Of a stretch of DNA of 64,000 nucleotides, positions 19,087-26,002 are shown in pieces. The stretch lies in the NCBI GenBank assembly GCA_964391865.1, contig CAYMNQ010000006.1:62001-126000 (forward strand). The letters are read 5' to 3'. The notes under the pieces are model-generated. The model was given only the letters and a program-made list of their open reading frames with translations. It was not told where the DNA came from and searched no databases. The DNA comes from DASZQL01 sp964391865 (lineage in GTDB: Bacteria; Planctomycetota; Phycisphaerae; Phycisphaerales; UBA1924). Each line of letters starts with the position of its first letter. Position 1 is the first letter of the stretch. Made by a program: the position numbers and the translations under genes.

Positions 19087-19497
19087 ATGTCCACCACTCT
19101 CGATAGCGTCATCTCTGCGCTGGATCAGGTGAACATCGAGCACTTTCCGGATCCCAGCAACGACCGCATGCTGATCATCTGCAACACGTCGGAGGGGTGT
19201 ATCCCGGTCATTCTGAGCCTCGACTGCGAGGGGAACTACCTCCGGCTGATGTCCCGCTTCGACAACGGCTGTGATGCGAACCCCGAGGCTCTGGCGCTCA
19301 TGGCCAAGCTGAACTACGACAACCGGCTCGTGAAGATTGGGCGCGACGACGATAACGACGTGCTCCTCGATGCGGGCATGTGGGTCATGGACGGCCGTCT
19401 CACCCCCACGATGCTCGAGTTCATGCTGATGAACTTCGTCGGGGTTGCCACGGAGGCCTTTGGCCAGCTGCGCGCCGTTCTTCGGCAGGCCGCCTGA
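19087..19497 (+). CDS. YbjN/secretion-chaperone-like protein
   Basis: A 136-residue soluble protein with the alpha-beta pattern of the YbjN/type III chaperone-like superfamily: a first helix (TLDSVISALDQVNIEHF), strands ending in NYLRLMSRF, helix ALALMAKLNYDNRLVKIG, strand DAGMWVMDGRLT, and a last helix EFMLMNFVGVATEAFGQL. Such proteins are thought to bind partners or small peptides; the cellular role is unclear. GGAG precedes the ATG. It is the last gene of the FHA-like/vWA group and converges with the CHAT operon, 262 bases away. A second protein of similar type is encoded at 28750-29247 beside the other CHAT gene. Confidence 0.6.
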   Translation: MSTTLDSVISALDQVNIEHFPDPSNDRMLIICNTSEGCIPVILSLDCEGNYLRLMSRFDNGCDANPEALALMAKLNYDNRLVKIGRDDDNDVLLDAGMWVMDGRLTPTMLEFMLMNFVGVATEAFGQLRAVLRQAA

Positions 19498-19759
19498 GCG
19501 CTTGCCACTACACTATGGCGAACCAGCGCGGCGGGCCCGGCGTTGATCCGGGCTCGCCGGTTTCTCGTCCACGTAGGACTCGCCGCGGCCGCAGAGGATC
19601 TGCCTTGTCCGGTCGCAGATCCCGCGAAGAACACAACCCCGGCCACGACGCTTGAAGCGAGTGTTGAGCGCCCACGCACTTGCGCAGGCATGCTCAACGC
19701 AGCGTCACAAGGCGGTGAAGAAGGTACATGGATACGCCGAGGGCAACGATGCATTGATC

Positions 19760-22700
19760 TCAGCTTCCGTTCGAGCCAGCGTCTCCGACGATGACGAAGG
19801 CGGCCCAGTAGTACGGGGTGTCGTTGAAGGGGAGGTCGTTGGCCGCGAACTTGGCCTTCGCTTTGACGGCCTCCTTCTCGGCGGCACCTCGCGCGGCGGT
19901 GTTCTGCTCAACGGCCGTGTCGGGTGCGGCGTTCTGCATCCCGGCCCGTGCCCTTCTTCGGTTCCGCTCTCCGAGGGTCATGTTCCGGAGCCAGTGGCGG
20001 GCTTCCTTGAGGGCGTCGGGGAGGGGCATCTGCCGGCCCGGCGGGTACCGGCGGCACCTCGAGGGGTCCTTCTGGGGATCGCCGACGACCCGCTCCTCGA
20101 CGTGTAGCCCCAGCAGGCCTTCGTACATCCTGGCCATCAGCCATCCCGTGGTGTCGTCCGCCACCTTCCACTGGCTGCCTAACACGCACCGAGCGCCAGC
20201 AGTGAAGAAGCCGATGGGCAGGGCCATCGTGCTATCACCGATGCGGAAGCCTTTCGATGTCTCGCACGCGCTGAGCGTCACGAGTTGGCAGGCATCTAGG
20301 TGGCCTGTCCAGTTGATGAGCATGTCCAGTCGAAGCCTGTCGTACGTCCTCGGCTCGGGATCGAAGTGTTCGGGCCCGTCGGCCTCCTGGCTCTTGCTCA
20401 GCACAATGGCGGAGCCCATCGGGTCTGACGGCCCGGCGAGCTGTCCGTGGGTCGCCAGGTGAAGGAATCGTTTGCCCCGTGCGTGGCCGTGTACGGCGGG
20501 GATCGTGGCATCGGGCCCGAGGAGCGGCTCGACCTCGCTCCTGGCCTTGAGCGCAAAGAGCTCCGCGATCCGCCGCGCTTCGAGGGCGGCGTGGGGCAGC
20601 TGCTTGAGCTTCCAGCGATCGTCTTCCCGCAGCATGGCTTCGAGCGGATCGTCCTCCGTGTGCCGCTGCTGGCCGGGCTCGGGCTTGTCGGGCGCAAGCC
20701 TGAGGTCGGGATCGCCCACGATGGTGGGGTCGTATGGCCCATCGACATTCCCACGCTCGCGGAGCATGGCGAAGATCGAGGCCGAGGGCGCGTAGACCAC
20801 CTGCGGATCCGCCACCTCTGGGACCTCCGCGATCTCGGCCAGCACATCGACAGGCACGCTGTGCAGCGGGCCCGAGGGGATGATCGCCAGGCGCGCGGCG
20901 CGGGCCGCGAGGGCTCGTATGTCAGATGGGAAGGCGAAGTCCAGGAACTCCTTCGCCGCCGCCAGCATCTCGCCGATCTTCTGCCGACCCGACAGGCCGT
21001 CGGCGCAGGTCTTGGCCGCCTGCTGGGCCTGCTGGATCCGGTCCTTGTCCTCGTCGACGATGAAGCAGGCGACATCGCCCTCGCCAAGGGCTGGGATCGC
21101 CACCAGCGTGACCGCCATCGACGCCCAGCTGTAGAGCAGCATGAGTTCACCGGGACGAAGGACCGCGCGGATATCATCGAGGCTCCGCGGCGACGAGGCG
21201 GGCAGCAGCTCGCGCTCCAGCGGCAGCAGCTCCTTCCGCAGCTTGGCCAGTTCCTCGCCCAGTTGCTTCTGCGCCTCCGCCGGCAACGAGGGGTCGTTTA
21301 AGCGCATCTGCAGCTCGTTGGCCTGACTCGACACCTGCACGAAGCGTTCGAGCTCCTGCTTCGACCAGTGCCCACGCGCGTGACGCTGCTGCGCCAGATT
21401 CGCCCAATCGAAGCTCATCGGCTGAACCAGGTCCAGGATCGCCCGCGACGTCCCACGCTCGATCGCGTCCACCACCGAGGAGGCGTCGCGGCCGAGCTTC
21501 ATCCGCACCAGACCCAGCAGAGCCGCAACCCCGTCCATCGACAGGGTGCCGGACACCTGCGCTCGCTCAAAGCCCGCGCGGGGTTGACCACGCAGCAACT
21601 CCATCCCCTCTAGCGCGCGGATCAGCAAGGGCTCGGCGGAGAGAAAATCAGCAGATGCAGCGAGCTCATGGGCAAGATCAGCAAGTCTGGACAAGTAGAA
21701 CGGATGAGCGGCGCCATGCCGCGCCTCTGCCAACTCCACCACTTGCTGAAGAATTGCCACCGCCTTCGGGCGGTTGCCGAGCTCGGACTGAGCATGCGCA
21801 AGATTGCTCAACGCGATCATTGTCCGTGGGTCGGAAGGTCCGAACACGTCATGCGCGTCCCGACGCACGACGCTCAGAATTTTCTCCGCCGTCTCATACT
21901 GAGAGCACCGCATCAGCAGGCAAGCAGCGTTCACGGCCGTAGTAATGGTGTATGGATGCCGCCTTCCAAATCTGCGACGCTGAAAGCCTAACACGTCGAT
22001 CATCATTTCCCCGGCCTCAGCCACACGGCCACGCCCAGTATTCATGAGCGCCATCGCCAATTCCCCGTACGACTTCACTGTCAGCTCATGATCGGGACCC
22101 AAGGATGCGAGACGCCGGTCTACCACGTATTCAAGTAGCTCAGCCGCCATGTCGTACCGACGAAGCAAACCATGCGCGATGCCGAGGTTAGACAGACTGA
22201 CCAGCGTGTCGGGATCATCGTCACCAAACGCTTCGCGACGCTGATGCCAAACCGAGGCATGCATTTTGATTGCCTGGAGTACATCACCACTCTCTAGAAT
22301 TTCCTCGGCCAGGTTGTTCCCAGCATTTAAGGTACATCTTGCGGTGTCTCCATACGTCTTGATACGAAGAGCGGCCTCTTGCGCACATAAAGCAATGGCT
22401 TCGGCAGCCATGCCTCGTTCGCGGTACATCGCTTTGAGCTGACCAAGGCAGTGGATCGTGCCCGGATCGAGCAGGCCCGCCAACTCCCGGTGCCACCACA
22501 GGGCATCCCTGCGGGCAACGATCGCACGCTCTATGTCGCCGCTCTTCTCACGCGCGGCCACGAACTCGTCAAAGTACGCGCGAAGGAGGGAAAGCACGTC
22601 ACATACCGCCTCGCTGCGGTTCTGAGCCTTAAGTGCACTTGCGAGCCGAGTGAGCAAGTCTATTCGTTTGCCCGGACACTTGTTGGCCTTTTCCCAGAGC

Positions 22701-23587
22701 GCATACGCGGCACAACACTGGACAATGCACCTCGGATCTTCAGGTCGGCACTGCATTGCAACCATAGTGGCAGTCTGGGCCGGGAAGAGGATGAACGCAC
22801 GGTGTCTCTTCATGGTCGCGAGCACATCCGGCTCGATGCCATCCAATACAGAGGCTGGCAAGGTTGCAGAAATGTGTGCCAAACCACCGTTGGAGCCGGC
22901 GTCTTTAGCCTGACCAGAGTGTGAGCTCCCGCCTTTCGCTTCATCTGCCTGAGAGCCGACCGGAGCCGATGTCCGCGGTGCCTCACCCATCATGACATCA
23001 AGTCGTGCCAGGACTTCCTTCACATAGTCTTCATCACGGCCGCTCGACTGTATCCACTGTCGATACGGATCGACACCGAAACTAAGCTTGTCACCGAGAT
23101 ACAGCCCTTCTTGAATCTGCTGTACAAGCGGAATGAACTCCGGAATACTGCTTGCGTACACCGTCATCGCGACCATCAAAGCAACCGATTCGGGAGGCAT
23201 GATCCCGACGGCCAGGTGCATCGCGGCCTCAGGGTCGTCATTGCCCGTGTCGAGAGTCACTCGCGCGTTCAGCGCGTGCCAAGCCATGCGCAGTAAGTTC
23301 CCCACGGCCAGACCGCGCATGTCGGGATGCCGCACATAGCAGTACTGTTCAGACGAGAGGTTGTCCAGTGGAAAGTGTCTAGTGAACTTGAGCACCGAAG
23401 TAGGCAGTGCCGTGATCGGCCCCGGGTGCTCGTGGACCGACACATGAGTGCAGTCGAGGCACCAAGTCAGGCTGAACAGCGGCTTCGGGCAGAAATAGGC
23501 CGCGAACTCGTGCGAGTAGTACGGATTCTCGCTGGAGAACACGCGCCCACAGTTTCCGCACTGTCCGCATGCATTGGTGTCAGACAT
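19760..23587 (-). CDS. TPR-CHAT caspase-like protease with N-terminal zinc knuckles
   Basis: A 1275-residue protein. The N-terminus has CGQCGNCGRVF and later FCPKPLFSLTWCLDC, likely a treble-clef zinc site. Residues about 330-700 are kinesin-light-chain-type TPRs (DPDTLVSLSNLGIAHGLLRR, then GRRHPYTITTAVNAACL). After a coiled coil comes a CHAT peptidase domain with catalytic His about 1047 in LHLATHG and Cys about 1108 in TLSACETS. CHAT proteases are cytoplasmic caspase relatives, some activated to cleave specific proteins in defence. ATG at 23587 is preferred over 23608 because GGGG lies just before it. It is third in an apparent operon with a sigma factor and a TPR protein. The protease half is nearly the same as that of the CHAT gene at 26003-28720. 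Confidence 0.88.
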   Translation of the reverse strand: MSDTNACGQCGNCGRVFSSENPYYSHEFAAYFCPKPLFSLTWCLDCTHVSVHEHPGPITALPTSVLKFTRHFPLDNLSSEQYCYVRHPDMRGLAVGNLLRMAWHALNARVTLDTGNDDPEAAMHLAVGIMPPESVALMVAMTVYASSIPEFIPLVQQIQEGLYLGDKLSFGVDPYRQWIQSSGRDEDYVKEVLARLDVMMGEAPRTSAPVGSQADEAKGGSSHSGQAKDAGSNGGLAHISATLPASVLDGIEPDVLATMKRHRAFILFPAQTATMVAMQCRPEDPRCIVQCCAAYALWEKANKCPGKRIDLLTRLASALKAQNRSEAVCDVLSLLRAYFDEFVAAREKSGDIERAIVARRDALWWHRELAGLLDPGTIHCLGQLKAMYRERGMAAEAIALCAQEAALRIKTYGDTARCTLNAGNNLAEEILESGDVLQAIKMHASVWHQRREAFGDDDPDTLVSLSNLGIAHGLLRRYDMAAELLEYVVDRRLASLGPDHELTVKSYGELAMALMNTGRGRVAEAGEMMIDVLGFQRRRFGRRHPYTITTAVNAACLLMRCSQYETAEKILSVVRRDAHDVFGPSDPRTMIALSNLAHAQSELGNRPKAVAILQQVVELAEARHGAAHPFYLSRLADLAHELAASADFLSAEPLLIRALEGMELLRGQPRAGFERAQVSGTLSMDGVAALLGLVRMKLGRDASSVVDAIERGTSRAILDLVQPMSFDWANLAQQRHARGHWSKQELERFVQVSSQANELQMRLNDPSLPAEAQKQLGEELAKLRKELLPLERELLPASSPRSLDDIRAVLRPGELMLLYSWASMAVTLVAIPALGEGDVACFIVDEDKDRIQQAQQAAKTCADGLSGRQKIGEMLAAAKEFLDFAFPSDIRALAARAARLAIIPSGPLHSVPVDVLAEIAEVPEVADPQVVYAPSASIFAMLRERGNVDGPYDPTIVGDPDLRLAPDKPEPGQQRHTEDDPLEAMLREDDRWKLKQLPHAALEARRIAELFALKARSEVEPLLGPDATIPAVHGHARGKRFLHLATHGQLAGPSDPMGSAIVLSKSQEADGPEHFDPEPRTYDRLRLDMLINWTGHLDACQLVTLSACETSKGFRIGDSTMALPIGFFTAGARCVLGSQWKVADDTTGWLMARMYEGLLGLHVEERVVGDPQKDPSRCRRYPPGRQMPLPDALKEARHWLRNMTLGERNRRRARAGMQNAAPDTAVEQNTAARGAAEKEAVKAKAKFAANDLPFNDTPYYWAAFVIVGDAGSNGS

Positions 23588-23658
23588 CTGTGCCCCGCGA
23601 AATGGCATTCATCTGGCCGATCCGCCAGATGGTCGGCTCCGACCAACAACCACAAGTG

Positions 23659-24984
23659 CTAGATCTCCAGCTTGGCCTTAACCGCATAGGATGCTTCACC
23701 CGATCGTCGGAACTCGACGACCAGATACTGACCCGCGTCGTACTGCTCGTTTCCGACAAAGCGAATCGGCGCATCTTCGTCGCGAATCGTGACGGGATCG
23801 GCGTTCTGATTCTCTAGCAGGTCCAGCCATGTGACCGTCAGTTCGCAGCCCTCTTCGACAAAGCCGAAGCCACCCGTGCGGACGACCAGTTCCTTGCCCT
23901 TCGTGGTGATCTCCAAGAGCAACACTTCAGGAAAGCCCTTCGGCAACGGCGTCGTCCACTTCAAGACTTTGTCAGAGGCAAGGAATTGCTTGGGGAAGCC
24001 TGGGACGAAGCGGTGTGACCTCGCTTCGAAGTGCTCTCCACCGGCGACCTTTCCGGAAGCGTCAGAGGGCGTTGCGGCCGCCCGTGTCACCGGGTGGTCG
24101 GGACCCAGAACGCGCCGGCTGACCTCCAGAGCATGCTCGCGCAGGGCCTCCGATTCAGAGCTATCGCCACGAGTACGTATTAGTGCAGCCACGCGCAACG
24201 TGGTGATCAAGGTGTCAGGCTGCTCCGGACCGAGCACACGCTGGAATCCGGATAGAACCTGTCGAAGAAGCGACTCTGCCCTATCCAGTTCGCCTCGGAG
24301 GCGGAGCACCTCTGCCAAACTGCACATGCTTCTGAGGGTGTCGGGATGATCCTGTCCCAGCGTGCGGATTTGCTGCTCCATTCGAAGCTGCAGTGCGGAC
24401 ACGTCGAGTTCTTGCGCCGCTCCCCGCTCGTCACCTATGCACGCGAACAGGGCGGACCCCAGGGTGCCAAAGTTGGTAGCGAACACATCTACAGAATCCG
24501 CGGAGTCGGCAGCAACGAGCTCGATTCCGAGTTTCGCCACCAAATCGGTCGGTTTAGGGGGACGGAATCCATCACGCCGATAGAGCTGCTCACCGTGCTC
24601 TACCATCCAGTCGACCCAGCCTCTTGGCATTTTCTCCATAACCTCATCGCGGAGCTCCGCGAGTGCCACTGGGTTAAGCGCGATACGGTCTATTCGGAGC
24701 CGCCGCAACTCCTCAACCGCTCGCCGCGAGAGGGGCAAGGCCGCGAGCTCTTCCAACGCCGAGCCGTCCAGCACTTCCAAGGGCACTGGGCCGACTTCCC
24801 CATTGTGAATTCTTCTCCACTGCACCCGGGTTCTGGTGAGACGGTTGTCGTATCGGAGAAACTCGACAGGTGAGATCACCACCGTATCAATGGCGGTAGC
24901 GGATCTCTTGAGGAGTTTGTCGTCTGGTTCCTCGTGGCGACTCGTGGCGATGACGAGGTCGGTGATGACATCAGTCGGATGCAT
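23659..24984 (-). CDS. TPR protein between sigma factor and CHAT protease genes
   Basis: A 441-residue soluble protein, family not recognised as a whole. Residues 1-170 have no known motif; residues about 205-300 hold two to three TPR-10/12-type repeats (GQDHPDTLRSMCSLAEVLRL, LGPEQPDTLITTLRVAALI, LGPDHPVT); residues about 330-441 are a beta-rich C-terminal domain (ITTKGKELVVRTGGFGFVEE). GGAGATAGTCA precedes the ATG. It is 52 bases after the sigma factor gene and 71 bases before the CHAT gene. From position it could be an adaptor, a regulator of the sigma factor or a protease substrate; this is inference. Confidence 0.65.
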   Translation of the reverse strand: MHPTDVITDLVIATSRHEEPDDKLLKRSATAIDTVVISPVEFLRYDNRLTRTRVQWRRIHNGEVGPVPLEVLDGSALEELAALPLSRRAVEELRRLRIDRIALNPVALAELRDEVMEKMPRGWVDWMVEHGEQLYRRDGFRPPKPTDLVAKLGIELVAADSADSVDVFATNFGTLGSALFACIGDERGAAQELDVSALQLRMEQQIRTLGQDHPDTLRSMCSLAEVLRLRGELDRAESLLRQVLSGFQRVLGPEQPDTLITTLRVAALIRTRGDSSESEALREHALEVSRRVLGPDHPVTRAAATPSDASGKVAGGEHFEARSHRFVPGFPKQFLASDKVLKWTTPLPKGFPEVLLLEITTKGKELVVRTGGFGFVEEGCELTVTWLDLLENQNADPVTIRDEDAPIRFVGNEQYDAGQYLVVEFRRSGEASYAVKAKLEI

Positions 24985-25036
24985 TGACTATCTCCGGATC
25001 GTCATGGGGTACTCACTCCAAACGCGCATTCATCGT

Positions 25037-25648
25037 TCAAGGGCCGAAGCCCTTCTGTTCAACGCAGTTGCGGATGGATGGAGCCTTGCGGGTGATTGTG
25101 CCAAGTGTGCCTGTCTCTCGAAACTTGTTCTTGAGTGCGTCAATCGAGACCTCGTACCTCTCGGCGATGCGTTCGTAACTCTCGCCGAGGTGCTTTGCCA
25201 TCCAAATGTCGGCGTCTGGCCTGCCCAGCACCGCCTCTGCGCACTGTTGGAGAACATGCAGCAGTTCGGTTTGTTCGTTTGCTTCTGAGGGATCCATTTC
25301 GTTCGGCTGAAGCAGATGTGGCAAAGCGCCGGAAGCGACGAGTGCGGCGTCACGTCTGCGCTTTTCCCAGGTGTCTATTGCTCGGTTCATAATGCGACCA
25401 AAGAGCACCTTTTCCGGTGGCACCCACCTCGCTCCATTCAACTCGCGGAAACGGTTGTCGCCACTGTACGCCGGCATACAGAAGGAACTTGATGCCGTCG
25501 CGAATTCCCTAAATACTTGCTGTACCAAGTCCTCTGCGACCGTGTGTCCTCTTCGATCGGAAATAAGGCCGAGCGCACATCTGTGGCTCCGCTCCATCGC
25601 ACAGCGCAGCCATTCATCGAAGTTCATGATCAGATCAAGATCATCCAT
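25037..25648 (-). CDS. ECF-like RNA polymerase sigma factor
   Basis: A 203-residue protein with the layout of an extracytoplasmic-function sigma factor. Region 2 is seen as HTVAEDLVQQVFREF and, after an insert, VLFGRIMNRAIDTWEKRRRD; region 4 is seen as HLGESYERIAERYEVSIDALKNKFRE, a helix-turn-helix. AGGAGG lies six bases before the ATG at 25648; the long upstream extension of the frame is not used. It is the first gene of an operon with a TPR protein and a TPR-CHAT protease, so it probably controls expression of, or is controlled by, that module. No anti-sigma factor with a membrane segment is visible. Confidence 0.7.
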   Translation of the reverse strand: MDDLDLIMNFDEWLRCAMERSHRCALGLISDRRGHTVAEDLVQQVFREFATASSSFCMPAYSGDNRFRELNGARWVPPEKVLFGRIMNRAIDTWEKRRRDAALVASGALPHLLQPNEMDPSEANEQTELLHVLQQCAEAVLGRPDADIWMAKHLGESYERIAERYEVSIDALKNKFRETGTLGTITRKAPSIRNCVEQKGFGP

Positions 25649-26002
25649 CGTCGCGCCTCCTCTCGGAGCCCGGAGGATAGCCGCGCGAACGGAATGGGTT
25701 GACGGTTCCCCGCGATGGATTTCGGGGATGGACAGATCAGAAATTCTGTGCCGCGACTGAGAATCGATGTGGATGTCGAAGCGATTGTCCACAAGGCTTC
25801 CCTTCGAGCCGAGAAGTGGTTTGCAGCCGATTCGAACACAGACCGAACGCATGCGTCGGCGACTCTTCATACGGGTTGACGGCGTATCTGGGACAACGGT
25901 GCGCACCGCCTCAAACATTTTTCCACAGCCTTGCGATTCCCTGAGCCGTGATGCGGCGGCGGGTGGAATCACCGCACGGCCGTCCTTCTCCCCCGTCGCC
26001 TC
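25649..26002. other. Intergenic region between the two CHAT operons
   Basis: No gene supported in these 354 bases. It must contain the promoter for the sigma factor operon and the end of the Sel1-CHAT transcript. No clear terminator hairpin was seen. Confidence 0.4.

Noticed and set aside
25649..25972. N-terminal extension of the sigma factor by 108 codons.
   Set aside because: AGGAGG precedes the ATG at 25648 and the upstream codons match no sigma factor region.
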